64,000 bases of DNA from DASQJL01 sp036380835 (GTDB lineage: Bacteria; Eisenbacteria; RBG-16-71-46; SZUA-252): positions 1 through 64,000 of the forward strand of contig DASVDZ010000004.1 in the NCBI GenBank assembly GCA_036380835.1. The letters run 5' to 3'. This document shows positions 55,432 to 64,000 of the stretch, in pieces (position 1 is the stretch's first letter; each line of letters begins with the position of its first letter). Below the pieces are notes generated by a model. That model searched no databases, was not told the origin of the DNA, and saw only the letters and a program-made list of their open reading frames with translations. Position numbers and translations under genes: made by a program.

Positions 55432-56355
55432 TCATCGGACGGCCCCCGGCGCGAGGCCGAGTCCCGCGGCGACGCCGACGGCGTACAGCGTGAACGAAAG
55501 AAGCGCCCAGGCCTGGGCCGGCACGATCCGCGCCGTAACCTCGGGGTCCCGGGCGAGCCGGCGAGCGGCCACGACGGCGTGCGGGAGCCCGGCGAGCCCC
55601 AGGAGGACGAGGGGCGGGCCCGTCGTGGCGGCGATCGCGACGAGCCCCGCGAACGCGACCGCGATCAGCGCCGCGAACGCGCGGCTCGCCGCCCGGCGCC
55701 CCAGCCGGACGACGAGCGTCCGCTTCCCCGCCGCGAGATCGGAGCGGTAGTCGGGGAATTCGTTGATCCAGAGGAAGGCCGCGACGAGGATTCCGAGCGG
55801 GATCGAGAGAAGGAGGGCGTCCCGGCCGATGGCTCCCCGCTGGACCAGATCGACGCCGCAGGCGATCAGCGGGCCGTAGGTCAGAGCGACCGCCGCCTCT
55901 CCGAGGCCGCGATACGAGAGCCGGAGCGGGGCCGCGTGGTAGAACCAGGCGAGGAGGACGCCGGCGAGCCCGAGCCAGAGGACGCGCGGCTCGCGCGCGA
56001 CGGTGATCCAGAGGCCGATGGCGATCACGGCGCCGTACCCGACCGCCGCGACCGCCGCCGTTTCGCGGCGGCTCAGGAGCCCGTCCACCAGGACGCGCTT
56101 CCCCCCGGAGAAGGGGCTCCGGTCCTCCGGCGCGACTCCCCCGTCGGCGCCCGAGTCGAAGTCGACCAGCTCGCCCGAGGCGTTCTTCGCCGTTTCGACG
56201 CAGAAGATCCCCGCGATCGTCACGACGAGCCATCCCCATTCCACCGGACCCGCGCGCGCGGCGGCCGCGGCGCCCACGAGGAGCGAGGCCGCCGACGCGA
56301 GCGTGATCTTCGGATCGGCCAGGCGGTGGACGCCCTGGCCCCAGCTGGCCCTCAT
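55432..56355 (-). CDS. UbiA-superfamily (MenA-like) prenyltransferase
   Basis: The 307-residue membrane protein starts at ATG 56355, chosen because GAGGGGG lies just upstream; an earlier in-frame Met would add an unlikely Arg-rich tail. The first Asp-rich motif is in KNASGELVDFDSGADGGVAPEDRSPFSGGKRVL (Asn58, Asp65, Asp67, Asp71), and the second is NEFPDYRSDLAAGKRTLVVRLG (about 190-211). Eight to nine helices are predicted. The second motif is typical of MenA-like enzymes that attach a polyprenyl chain to an aromatic ring such as DHNA; the exact acceptor is uncertain. It is first in the operon with the phosphoribosyltransferase-archease fusion and rtcB. Confidence 0.87.
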   Translation of the reverse strand: MRASWGQGVHRLADPKITLASAASLLVGAAAAARAGPVEWGWLVVTIAGIFCVETAKNASGELVDFDSGADGGVAPEDRSPFSGGKRVLVDGLLSRRETAAVAAVGYGAVIAIGLWITVAREPRVLWLGLAGVLLAWFYHAAPLRLSYRGLGEAAVALTYGPLIACGVDLVQRGAIGRDALLLSIPLGILVAAFLWINEFPDYRSDLAAGKRTLVVRLGRRAASRAFAALIAVAFAGLVAIAATTGPPLVLLGLAGLPHAVVAARRLARDPEVTARIVPAQAWALLSFTLYAVGVAAGLGLAPGAVR

Positions 56356-56605
56356 GCGCCCCCCTCGGTCCGCACGGCGCGCGCCACGCTCAGCGAACAC
56401 CCGGCGCGATACCGGGTCAAGAGGTTCCGGCCCGCCGGGGCCATGTCATCCCTTGGTAGCGTTCCCAGTCGCCCCGCCCGGGTCTATCGTTGTATGTAGA
56501 GGGGGTTTCGGTAGGGTTTTCAAATCGACCTGTTCCGTCGGCGCCAAGGGTGTCAACCTACGCGATGGGCAGTCCGCGGAGCCGGCCCGTCAAAGGAGGG
56601 AGTCG

Positions 56606-57040
56606 ATGAAGGTTCTCATCGGAGTCGATGATTCGCCGTTTTCCGAGGCGGCGCTCGCCTACGTGAAGCAGGCGGCTTGGCCGCAGGGGACCCAGTTCAT
56701 CGTCTTGTCCTCGAGTCCGCCCATCTGGATCGGGCCGGGGGAGGCCGTGGGAGCCGCTCCGATCGCCCAGCTGAACCAGGAGCAGCAGGACTACCATCGC
56801 GAGGTCGCGGAGAAGGCGGCCAAGTTGCTCACCGGGGCCGGCCTCGCCGCCAAGGCGGTCTCGATGCTCGGCGATCCGCGGTCGGCGATCACCGACGCCG
56901 CGACGAGGGAGAAGGCCGACCTGGTGATCGTCGGCTCCCACGGCCGCTCCGGCATCAAGAAGCTGCTCCTCGGGAGCGTGGCGTCGCACGTCGTCTCCCA
57001 CGCGCCCTGCAGCGTTCTCGTGGTGAAGCGGGCGGCCTAG
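56606..57040 (+). CDS. Universal stress protein
   Basis: The 144-residue UspA-fold protein has an N-terminal strand MKVLIGVDDSPFSEAAL and the ATP-binding signature VGSHGRSGIKKLLLGSVASHVVSHAPCSVLVV (about 109-140). G-2X-G-9X-GS is intact, so it should bind ATP. Ribosome site AAAGGAGGG. The 250-base region upstream (56356-56605) has an AT-richer stretch near 56483-56530 that could hold its promoter, but I cannot point to certain -35/-10 boxes. It shares a CTAG with the convergent MFS gene stop. Confidence 0.94.
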   Translation: MKVLIGVDDSPFSEAALAYVKQAAWPQGTQFIVLSSSPPIWIGPGEAVGAAPIAQLNQEQQDYHREVAEKAAKLLTGAGLAAKAVSMLGDPRSAITDAATREKADLVIVGSHGRSGIKKLLLGSVASHVVSHAPCSVLVVKRAA

Positions 57041-58260
57041 CCTCCCCGCTCCTCCGGCGGCTTCACGCCGCGGAACGACACGTAGAGCAGGACGTCGTAG
57101 GCGATCTTCATCCCCGCGCCGATCACGAGCGGCGCGCCGAGAGACGGCCCCCGCATGAAGAGCCCCGCGAAGGCGGGGGCCACGGCCCACGACCCGAGCC
57201 GGACCAGGTGCGTCACCCCGGACGCCGCGGTCCGCTCCTCCGGCCCGACCACCGCCATGACGTAGGACTGCCGCGTGGGCACGTCCATCTCCACGAGCCC
57301 CTCCCGGAGGAGGAAGAGCGCGGCCGCGATCGCGAAGGTCGGCGCAAAAGGGACGGTCAAGAGGAAGACGCTCGACGGAATGTGCGTGAAGACCATCGTG
57401 TTCACGAGGCCGATCCGGCGCGCGAGCCAGGCCGCGCCGAGGTGCGAACCGGCGTTCAGGAGGCGCGCGGCGAAGAAAAGGAGCCCGATTCCTTCCTCCC
57501 GCACGCCGAACCGGACGTAGAAGAAATAGGAGAGGAGGGCGGTCGTGAGGAATCCACCGCCCAGGCCGTCGAGGGCGAAGAGCGCCGAGATCCGCGTGAC
57601 GATGCGGCGCGTGGCCGGGGTCAGGGCGACGCGGGCCACTCGCGTCGCCGCCTCGACCCGCGGCGAGAGTCCCCGGTAGAGGAGCGCGGTCGCGAAGAGG
57701 AGGACCGCGTAGACGAGGACCGCGAGGCGGAGCGATTCCGTGTTCCCCGCGTGCGCGGCGCGGAACGCGGCCGGGAGGCCGGCCGCGAGCGACCCCAGCG
57801 CGTGGCCGGCGTCTTGGAGCACGTTGTAGTACGCGAAGACCGCCGTGCGGCGTCCCGGGCTCGCGGTCGACGGAAGGATCACCTGATCGAGGATCATCGA
57901 CGCCCCGCGGTCCCGGCCCATCCCGTTCAGCATCCCGAAAAACGCCGCGAGGGCGACCACGCCGAACCGCGACGCGAAGGCGACCGCGACGCCCCCCGAG
58001 GCGCCGAGGAGGCCGAGCAGGAAGAGCCCCCGGCGCCGGCCGAGCCGATCGCCGCGGAGCGTGATCACCAGCGCGGCCACGGCGGCGCCGGAGAGTCCCG
58101 CGGTGACGACGGCGCCGATCCGCGCGGCGTCGAGCCCGGAGGCCGCGAGGTGGATCCCGATCAGCACGCCGATCATGCCCGTGGCGAGCGCGCGGAGGAA
58201 GGCGGCCACGTAGAGGATCGCGCGGTCGCGCGAGGACGCCGTCGCCGTGGGATCGATCAC
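57037..58260 (-). CDS. MFS transporter
   Basis: The 407-residue protein has 11-12 predicted helices and begins with GTG at 58260, 8 bases after the phosphate-transporter stop. The MFS loop motif between helices 2 and 3 is TLRGDRLGRRRGLFLLG. The inter-domain loop is at about 195-225, and FFYVRFGVREEGIGLLFFAARLLN is in the second half. The substrate is unknown; no resistance-type antiporter motif C is evident. Co-transcription with the Pit transporter and DUF47 protein is likely. Confidence 0.85.
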   Translation of the reverse strand: MIDPTATASSRDRAILYVAAFLRALATGMIGVLIGIHLAASGLDAARIGAVVTAGLSGAAVAALVITLRGDRLGRRRGLFLLGLLGASGGVAVAFASRFGVVALAAFFGMLNGMGRDRGASMILDQVILPSTASPGRRTAVFAYYNVLQDAGHALGSLAAGLPAAFRAAHAGNTESLRLAVLVYAVLLFATALLYRGLSPRVEAATRVARVALTPATRRIVTRISALFALDGLGGGFLTTALLSYFFYVRFGVREEGIGLLFFAARLLNAGSHLGAAWLARRIGLVNTMVFTHIPSSVFLLTVPFAPTFAIAAALFLLREGLVEMDVPTRQSYVMAVVGPEERTAASGVTHLVRLGSWAVAPAFAGLFMRGPSLGAPLVIGAGMKIAYDVLLYVSFRGVKPPEERGG

Positions 58261-58268
58261 GCGGGCAC

Positions 58269-59288
58269 TCAGCGGCCGAGCGAGGAGGTCGCCAGGTAGG
58301 TGACCGCCGCGACGGCCGCCGCCGCCGGGATGGTGAGCACCCAAGCCCAGACGATGCGCCCGGCCACGCCCCATCGCACCGCCGAGAGCCGCCGCGTCGA
58401 GCCGACGCCCACGATCGCGCCGGTGATCGTATGCGTCGTCGAGACCGGAACGCCGAGGTGGGTCGCCGCGAAGAGGCTGACGGCGCCGGCCGTCTCCGCG
58501 CAGAAGCCTCCGAACGGGCGGAGCTTCGTGACGCGCGAGCCGAGCGTGTGGACGATCCGCCATCCCCCGGACAGCGTCCCGAACGCGATCGCCGCGCCGC
58601 AGGAGATGACGACCCACGTCGGAATGTAGAAGTGGTCGATCCGCCCCGTCGTCACGAGGAGGAGCGCGATGATGCCCATCGTCTTCTGGGCGTCGTTCGC
58701 GCCATGGCCCAGCGAGTAGAGCGCCGCGGAGAGGAGCTGGAGCCGCCGGAAGAGCTGGTCCACCTTGCCCGGCAGGGCGCGGCGGAAGATCCACGACGTG
58801 ACGATCATGTTCCCCCATCCGAGGATGAGCCCCACGAGCGGCGCGACGACGATGAAGACGGCGATCTTCGTCAGCCCCGGCAGGATCACGGCGGCGATCC
58901 CTCCGTAGCACATGGCGGCGCCCACCAGTCCCCCGATCAGGGCGTGGGACGACGACGTGGGGAGTCCGAGCCACCAGGTGAGCAGATTCCACACGATCGC
59001 TCCCACGAGGGCCGAGAGGAGCACGTGGTTGTTGACCGCCTCGGTGATCACGATCCCCTTCCCCACCGTCTTCGCCACGGCCTCGCCCAGCACGAACACG
59101 GCGATGAAGTTGAAGAAGGCAGCCCAGACGACCGCGAATCCCGGCGTCAGGACCCGCGTCGAGACGACCGTCGCGATCGAGTTGGCGGCGTCGTGGAATC
59201 CGTTCAGGTAGTCGAAGAAGAGGGCGAGGACGATGATGAAGAGGACGAGGGGCGAGAACGCGTCGCCGGCGCCGAGGGGGACGCTCAC
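58269..59288 (-). CDS. pit: PiT-family inorganic phosphate transporter
   Basis: The 339-residue inner-membrane protein has both halves of the PiT signature: DYLNGFHDAANSIATVVSTRVLTP near the N-terminus (about 26-49) and YSLGHGANDAQKTMGIIAL in the second half (about 191-210). SSSHALIGG and VSTTHTITGAIVGVG are also present. It imports phosphate (as metal phosphate) with protons or sodium. It starts 13 bases after the DUF47 gene, the usual partner order for low-affinity phosphate systems. Confidence 0.95.
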   Translation of the reverse strand: MSVPLGAGDAFSPLVLFIIVLALFFDYLNGFHDAANSIATVVSTRVLTPGFAVVWAAFFNFIAVFVLGEAVAKTVGKGIVITEAVNNHVLLSALVGAIVWNLLTWWLGLPTSSSHALIGGLVGAAMCYGGIAAVILPGLTKIAVFIVVAPLVGLILGWGNMIVTSWIFRRALPGKVDQLFRRLQLLSAALYSLGHGANDAQKTMGIIALLLVTTGRIDHFYIPTWVVISCGAAIAFGTLSGGWRIVHTLGSRVTKLRPFGGFCAETAGAVSLFAATHLGVPVSTTHTITGAIVGVGSTRRLSAVRWGVAGRIVWAWVLTIPAAAAVAAVTYLATSSLGR

Positions 59289-59301
59289 CGATCGGCGCCC
59301 G

Positions 59302-59916
59302 TCAGTTGTTCTTCACGACGATGCCCTCGAGGATGTTCGCGACGTCCTCGCAGTCGTCCGTCGTGGCCTCGAGGCGCCCGTACAGCTCCTTCCACTTGAT
59401 CAACTCCCGGAAATCGGCCGCGTCCTCGAACAGTTTCGCCGTCATGTTCCGCGAGATGGTATCGGCGTCGTTCTCGAGGGTATGGATCTCGACGCAGTAG
59501 GCCTGGATCCGCTTCGGGTCCCGGAGGTGCTTCACGGCCTCGCAGATGGCGACGCAGGCGCGCTCGATGATGTCGATCAGCTCGATCGTCTCGGGCGTGA
59601 CGCTCTGGACCTTGAAGAGAGCGAACCGGCTCGAGACGCCTTCGATGTTGTCGAGCACGTCGTCGAGGGCGCTGGCGAGCGCGTGGATGTCCTCGCGATC
59701 GAACGGGGTGATGAACGTGCGGTTGAGCGTGCTGATCAGATCGTGCGTGAGCTGATCGCCCCGGCTCTCGAGCTCCTTGATGTGTTGCGCCTTCTCCCCG
59801 ACGTGGTCGAACTGGCGCGCCAACCCCTGGAGCGCCCGCGCGGCCTCGAGGACGGTCTCGGCCTGGGATCCGAAGAGCTCGAAGAACCGGTGCTCGGTCG
59901 GAAGGAATCGCAACAT
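59302..59916 (-). CDS. DUF47 PhoU-like Pit accessory protein
   Basis: The 204-residue protein is all-helical, starting at ATG 59916 (MLRFLPTEHRFFELFGSQAE), a typical DUF47 opening. Motifs include HIKELESRGDQLTHDLISTLNRTFITPFDREDIHALASALDDVLDNIE and the closing DDCEDVANILEGIVVKN. These carry the E-x3-D/D-x3-D type metal-binding positions of PhoU-like bundles. It sits immediately upstream of pit and probably controls its activity. It diverges from the gene at 60003. Confidence 0.93.
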   Translation of the reverse strand: MLRFLPTEHRFFELFGSQAETVLEAARALQGLARQFDHVGEKAQHIKELESRGDQLTHDLISTLNRTFITPFDREDIHALASALDDVLDNIEGVSSRFALFKVQSVTPETIELIDIIERACVAICEAVKHLRDPKRIQAYCVEIHTLENDADTISRNMTAKLFEDAADFRELIKWKELYGRLEATTDDCEDVANILEGIVVKNN

Positions 59917-60002
59917 GGTCGCGCCGTGTATACACCACGGGGGCGCTCCCTGTCCATGTCGCTCTCGCGCGATCGCCCCCGAGTGCGGTAGGATGCCGCG
60001 CC

Positions 60003-60995
60003 ATGGCGGGTCTTCCACGATCCTCGGTCGGCCGATGGCTGCCGGGCACGCTGATCCTGGTCGCGCTGCTCGTCTTCGGGTTGCGAAACGTCGCGTGGCG
60101 CCACTTCTCGGAGATCCTGCAGCGGGCCGAGCCGTCGTGGATCCTGGCGGCCGTCGTGCTGCAGCTCGGCACGTATCTCTGCGCGGCGGGCGTCCTCCAT
60201 CGCGGGATCGCCGCCTCCGGCGTGCGGCGCTCGCTCCTCTCGCTCGTCCCCCTCGGCCTCGCCAAGCTCTTCATCGACCAGGTCGTTCCGACCGGGGGCC
60301 TCGGCGGGACCCTCCTGGTGGTGCGAGCGCTCGAGCGGCGCACCGTCCCGCGCGGCGTCGCGACCGCGGCGGTCGTCGTGAACATGCTCTCGTTCTACGC
60401 GGCCTACGCGATCGCGGTGGCGGCCACGCTGGGAGTGCTCTGGCTCGGCCACAAGTTCCACCCCGCGATCCTCGTCCTCCTGACCCTGTTCGCGTTCTAC
60501 GCGACGGCGATGCCGGTGCTGATCCTCTGGATCGTCTACGGCGGCCCCCGGTCCCGCCCGGCGTGGCTCCACCGGGTGCCGGGCTTCGACGCGGCGCTCC
60601 GGGCGATCGAGGAGGCGCCCGCGTCCACGCTCCGTCACCCGCTCCTCTTCCTCGAGTCGATCCTGCTCCAGCTCGCGATCGTCGTCCTCGACGCGCTGAC
60701 GCTCGACGTGCTCCTTCGCGCGACCGGACACGTGGCACCCTTCCCGATCGTCTTCACGAGCTTCGTGCTCGCGTCGATCGCCGCCACGCTGAGCCTTCTT
60801 CCGGGCGGCGTCGGGACGTTCGAGGCGGGCTCCGTCGCCTCGCTCCACTACTTCGGCGTGCCGCTCGAGGTCTCCTTGACCGCGACGCTCCTCGTGCGCG
60901 GCTTCACGCTCTGGCTCCCGCTCGTACCCGGCGTCTGGTTCGCGCGCCACGAGATGATGGGGTCGGCGCCGCCCGGCGACGCGCCCCCGCCCTAG
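60003..60995 (+). CDS. LPG_synthase_TM (UPF0104)-type membrane protein
   Basis: The 330-residue protein has about 8 helices. It resembles the flippase-type membrane domain of lysylphosphatidylglycerol synthases: AKLFIDQVVPTGGLGGTLLVVRALERR (about 87-113) and ATLSLLPGGVGTFEAGSVASLHYFG (about 263-287). It lacks the soluble aminoacyl-transferase domain of MprF, so a lipid transport or glycosyl-lipid role is more likely. The start is an ATG at 60003 with no strong ribosome site. It converges with osmC. Confidence 0.87.
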   Translation: MAGLPRSSVGRWLPGTLILVALLVFGLRNVAWRHFSEILQRAEPSWILAAVVLQLGTYLCAAGVLHRGIAASGVRRSLLSLVPLGLAKLFIDQVVPTGGLGGTLLVVRALERRTVPRGVATAAVVVNMLSFYAAYAIAVAATLGVLWLGHKFHPAILVLLTLFAFYATAMPVLILWIVYGGPRSRPAWLHRVPGFDAALRAIEEAPASTLRHPLLFLESILLQLAIVVLDALTLDVLLRATGHVAPFPIVFTSFVLASIAATLSLLPGGVGTFEAGSVASLHYFGVPLEVSLTATLLVRGFTLWLPLVPGVWFARHEMMGSAPPGDAPPP

Positions 60996-61024
60996 ACCCG
61001 GCGCGAGCGGCCCCCGCGGCGCGC

Positions 61025-61450
61025 TCACGCCTCCAGCGTCGCCTCCAGCGTGATCGTCGCCGTCAGGAGCCGGGAGATCGGGCATCCCGCCTTCGCCTTC
61101 GCCGCCGCCGCGTCGAACTTCGCCCGGTCGGCGCCGGGGATCCGGGCGACGCTCGACAGGTGCGACCGGGTCACGGTGAATCCGGCGTCGGTCTTCTCCA
61201 GCGTGACCGCCGCGGTCGTGCGCACGCTCTCCGGCGTGAGCCCCACCGCCCCCAGCTCCGCCGAGAGCGCCATCGAGAAGCATCCGGCGTGCGCCGCCGC
61301 GATCAGCTCCTCGGGGTTGGTTCCCTTGCCGTTCTCGAATCTCGTGCCGAACGAGTAGGCGGCGTCGGCGAGCACGCCGCTCTCCGTCGATACGGTCCCC
61401 TTGCCGTCCTTGAGCCCACCGCGCCAGACCGCCGATCCCTTTCGAACCAT
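61025..61450 (-). CDS. osmC: OsmC family peroxiredoxin
   Basis: The 141-residue protein matches OsmC closely: VRKGSAVWRGGLKDGKGTVSTESG at the N-terminus and GTNPEELIAAAHAGCFSMALSAEL with peroxidatic Cys57. The second Cys123 is in KAKAGCPISRLL. It reduces organic hydroperoxides. The ATG at 61450 has AAGGAGGAG at ideal spacing. A TACAAT -10-like box lies at 61545-61540 on the minus strand, without an obvious -35, which could mean a stress-sigma promoter. Confidence 0.95.
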   Translation of the reverse strand: MVRKGSAVWRGGLKDGKGTVSTESGVLADAAYSFGTRFENGKGTNPEELIAAAHAGCFSMALSAELGAVGLTPESVRTTAAVTLEKTDAGFTVTRSHLSSVARIPGADRAKFDAAAAKAKAGCPISRLLTATITLEATLEA

Positions 61451-61656
61451 GGCTCCTCCTTGTGATGTGGCCGCGAGACGGGCCTCCGGTCCGCTTGGGC
61501 CCGCGCGTCCTGCCAACCAAACCGGCCGCGGCGACGTCTATTGTAGGTTGAGGCGCCGCCAGGCGGTAGCCCCGCGGGCTTGCGGCGGGCGCGGCGGGCC
61601 GGTACCCTCGCTCCACTTTCGCGTCGCGCACACCGGTACTCCCAGGAGGCTGATTC

Positions 61657-63708
61657 ATGGTCCGTCCCCGACAGCGCCCCGTTCTCCGCTCCGCGTCGCG
61701 TCTCCTCGGCGCGCTCCCGCTCCTGGCCGCCGCGTTCGCCGCCGCACCTCCGGCGGGCGCCGCGGCGGCGGTGCCGCCTCCCTTCTTCAGCGACCGCCCG
61801 GACGTCAAGACGTACGCCGCCGAGGCCGACGCCGAGATGAAGGAGGCGCAAGGCGCCCTCGACCGGCTCCTCGCCGTCCAGGGCGCCCGCACGATCGACA
61901 ACACGTGGGGCGCGTACAACGAGGTGATGACGCACGCGGAGAACGTCGCGTACCAGGCGAGCCTCATGGAGTCGTGCCATCCCGATTCCGCGTTCCGCGC
62001 GGAGGCCGAGGGCAAGGACCGCCTCTCGTCCAAGTTCCTCGACGACCTCGGGCTGAACCGGGACCTCTACGACGCGCTCCGGGCGGTCGACGTGTCGGGC
62101 GCGGACGCCGCGACGCGCTATTTTGTCACCCGGACGCTCCAGGACTTCAAGCGGTCGGGCGTCGACAAGGACGAGGCGACGCGGAAGCAGATCGCGGCGC
62201 TCCTCGAGGAGTTGACGAAGACGAGCCAGGAGTTCGACAAGAACATCCGGAACGACTCGAGGAAGATCGAGGTCGAGCCCGCCGAGCTCGAGGGGCTGCC
62301 CCAGGACTTCATCGATTCGCACAAGCCCGGTCCCGACGGAAAGGTCACGATCTCGATCGAGTACCCGGACCTCTTCCCCGTCATCCGCTACTGCAAGAGT
62401 TCCGAGGTGCGGCGCCGCCTGATGCATGAAGACATGAATCGCGGCTATCCGGGCAACATGGCGGTCCTCGACTCCCTCGTCTCCAAGCGGTACCAGGTCG
62501 CGCGCCTGCTCGGCTACGCCACGTGGGCCGACTACATCACGGAGAACAAGATGATCGGCACGGCGGCGCGCGCCGCCGACTTCATCCAACGCCTGAACGA
62601 CCTGACGCTCAAGCGCGCGAAGGACGAGTACGCGCTCTACCTGAAGCGGAAGCAGGAGGACGATCCCACGGCGACGGTGGTCAACCGCTGGGAGCTCTCG
62701 TACTACGGCCGCCTGATCCGGAAGCGCGACTACGACTTCGATCCGGAGGCGGCGCGCCCCTACTTCGCGTTCGAGGACGTGAAGAAGGGCGTGCTCGAGG
62801 TGACCTCGAAGATGTTCGGGGTCACGTACAAGAAGGTGGACACGCCGGTCTGGGATCCGTCCGTCGAGGCGTACGAGATGTACGACGGGAAGAAGCTCCT
62901 CGGGCGCTTCTTCCTCGACCTCCATCCGCGGCCCGGAAAGTACAACCACGCGGCCAACTTCGGGGTGCGCCAGGGCGTGGCGGGCGTGCAGGTCCCCGAG
63001 GGCGCGCTCCTCTGCAACTTCCCCGGCGGCAAGCCGGGGGATCCGGGGCTGATGGAGCACTCGGACGTCGAGACCTTCTTCCACGAGTTCGGCCACCTGA
63101 TCCACAAGATCTTCGGCGGACAGGGCCGCTGGGAGCCCGTCGCCGGGACGGCGACGGAGCGCGACTTCGTCGAGGCGCCGTCGCAGCTCCTCGAGGAGTG
63201 GGTCTGGGATCCCAAGGTCCTTCGAACGTTCGCGTTCCACTACCAGACCCGAAAGCCGATTCCGGTCGAGATGGTGGAGAAGATGCGCCGCGCGGACGCG
63301 TTCGGGCGCGCCATGGCCTACGCGACGCAGACCTTCTACTCGGCGGTCTCCCTCGACATCTACAACCGCCCGGCGCCGGAGGTGGACACCGACAAGACCG
63401 TGGCCGAGCTGGAGCCGCGCTACTCCGCGACGCCGCCGATGAGCGACACGCACATGCAGTGCTCGTTCGGGCACCTGGATGGCTACTCCGCGGTCTACTA
63501 CACGTACGAGTGGTCGCTCGTGATCGCCAAGGACATGTTCAGCCAGTTCCACAAGGACAACCTGCTCGACCCCAAGGTCGCGCGGCGATATCGCGACGAG
63601 GTGTTGAAGCCCGGAGGGAGCCGCCCGGCCGCGGAGTCGGTGCGCGCGTTCCTCGGGCGCGACTACGATTTCAAGGCCTTCGACGCGTGGCTCGCGGGGA
63701 AGAGCTGA
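61657..63708 (+). CDS. Exported M3-family oligopeptidase
   Basis: The 683-residue zinc peptidase has the M3 active site FFHEFGHLIHK (HEFGH at 476-480), with the third ligand Glu in DFVEAPSQLLEEW (near 505). The conserved MSDTHMQCSFGHLDGYSAVYYTYEWS near the C-terminus is present. An N-terminal signal peptide (Arg-rich start, LLGALPLLAAAFAAA, cleavage near AGAAAA) predicts export, whereas many M3 oligopeptidases are cytosolic. It probably cleaves short peptides in the periplasm and so complements the M16 and M48 proteases in this window. A GGAGG site precedes the ATG. Confidence 0.94.
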   Translation: MVRPRQRPVLRSASRLLGALPLLAAAFAAAPPAGAAAAVPPPFFSDRPDVKTYAAEADAEMKEAQGALDRLLAVQGARTIDNTWGAYNEVMTHAENVAYQASLMESCHPDSAFRAEAEGKDRLSSKFLDDLGLNRDLYDALRAVDVSGADAATRYFVTRTLQDFKRSGVDKDEATRKQIAALLEELTKTSQEFDKNIRNDSRKIEVEPAELEGLPQDFIDSHKPGPDGKVTISIEYPDLFPVIRYCKSSEVRRRLMHEDMNRGYPGNMAVLDSLVSKRYQVARLLGYATWADYITENKMIGTAARAADFIQRLNDLTLKRAKDEYALYLKRKQEDDPTATVVNRWELSYYGRLIRKRDYDFDPEAARPYFAFEDVKKGVLEVTSKMFGVTYKKVDTPVWDPSVEAYEMYDGKKLLGRFFLDLHPRPGKYNHAANFGVRQGVAGVQVPEGALLCNFPGGKPGDPGLMEHSDVETFFHEFGHLIHKIFGGQGRWEPVAGTATERDFVEAPSQLLEEWVWDPKVLRTFAFHYQTRKPIPVEMVEKMRRADAFGRAMAYATQTFYSAVSLDIYNRPAPEVDTDKTVAELEPRYSATPPMSDTHMQCSFGHLDGYSAVYYTYEWSLVIAKDMFSQFHKDNLLDPKVARRYRDEVLKPGGSRPAAESVRAFLGRDYDFKAFDAWLAGKS

Positions 63709-63744
63709 CGCCGCGGGGCTGGGGCGCGCGGTGAGCCTCTCGGG

Positions 63745-64000
63745 GTGAGGACGACCCGGGTCCTCCTCGTCCGCCACGGCGCCACGGTCCTCTCCGCCGA
63801 GGACCGCTTCGCCGGGGAGACCGACGCCGCGCTCTCCGAGGCGGGCGTCGAGCAGGCGCGGCTCCTGGGCGTCCGCCTCGCGACGGAGGAGATCGCCGCG
63901 TTCGTCGCCAGTCCCCTGTCGCGCGCCATGGAGACCGCGCGCCGGATCGCGGCGCCGCACGGCGCGCCCGTCGCCGCCGAAGCCGCCCTTCGGGAGATCT
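63745..64000 (+). CDS. Histidine phosphatase (phosphoglycerate-mutase-like), 3' end cut by window edge
   Basis: I translated this by hand from a GTG at 63745; 85 codons are visible before the edge. The N-terminal catalytic motif is LLVRHGAT, followed by AGETDAALSEAGVEQARLLG and VASPLSRAMETARRIAA, the standard histidine-phosphatase (alpha-ribazole phosphatase/CobC or PGM-like) layout. The substrate cannot be inferred from the fragment. The ribosome site is weak. It follows the M3 gene by 36 bases on the same strand. Confidence 0.88.
   Translation, partial: MRTTRVLLVRHGATVLSAEDRFAGETDAALSEAGVEQARLLGVRLATEEIAAFVASPLSRAMETARRIAAPHGAPVAAEAALREI

Overview
The window is about 64 kb of GC-rich (roughly 70 %) bacterial chromosome. 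Genes are tightly packed on both strands. I see no insertion sequence, prophage, CRISPR array or rRNA. Several exported proteins end in FlgD-like Ig domains (PNPF start, then a VRTL core and an LWDGRDD-type turn). A GWxTD protein and long TonB-dependent and LVIVD-repeat proteins are also present. Together these point to the Fibrobacterota-Chlorobiota-Bacteroidota side of the tree. A Candidatus Eisenbacteria-like or related GC-rich lineage is my inference; there is no marker gene here to prove it.

Left part (1-10.4 kb, minus strand): a cell-envelope block. It holds a secreted protein cut by the window edge, a TonB-dependent receptor with a CarboxypepD_reg-like N-terminal domain, a beta-barrel-type outer-membrane protein with its own terminator, a GWxTD protein and an LVIVD beta-propeller. 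Two sigma70-type promoters (TTGACA-N18-TAnnnT) drive the receptor and the barrel protein through 230-250-nt leaders. From 10.4 to 25.4 kb come a DedA protein, tRNA-Gln(CUG) and tRNA-Glu(CUC), an exported M16 peptidase whose start is unclear, then on the minus strand a run of transketolase, a gingipain-type C25 protein with FG-GAP repeats, glutamyl-tRNA synthetase and a glycosyltransferase. An M48 lipoprotein protease and a TVP38/DedA-type protein follow.

Centre (25.6-42.6 kb): aconitase translationally coupled to a P1B-4 metal ATPase, a CPA2 antiporter, and then the most distinctive locus, a complete clade II nitrous-oxide-reductase (nos) cluster. A Crp/Fnr-family regulator is transcribed away from hemerythrin - cytochrome c lipoprotein - nosZ - nosB-like - nosD - nosF - nosL - cupredoxin-like protein lacking copper ligands - nosY - nnrS. 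A second, paralogous cytochrome c lipoprotein follows under its own promoter. Two TGAC-N4-GTCA palindromes sit between the regulator and the cluster. The window therefore suggests an N2O-respiring organism; MenA-like and UbiE/MenG-like genes elsewhere fit a menaquinone-fed chain.

Right part (42.7-64 kb): MgtC/DUF4010 and YdcF-type membrane proteins, ubiE with a membrane-embedded patatin, an AlkA-type glycosylase, carA-carB diverging from a CBS protein and exported MsrB, and an operon of a UbiA prenyltransferase, a phosphoribosyltransferase-archease fusion and RtcB RNA ligase. These are followed by a universal stress protein, an MFS carrier, a PiT phosphate transporter with its DUF47 partner, an LPG_synthase_TM protein, OsmC, an exported M3 peptidase and the start of a histidine phosphatase.

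The best candidates for something undescribed are the phosphoribosyltransferase-archease fusion beside RtcB, and the nos cluster with its ligand-less cupredoxin, duplicated cytochrome lipoprotein and lipoprotein NosZ.
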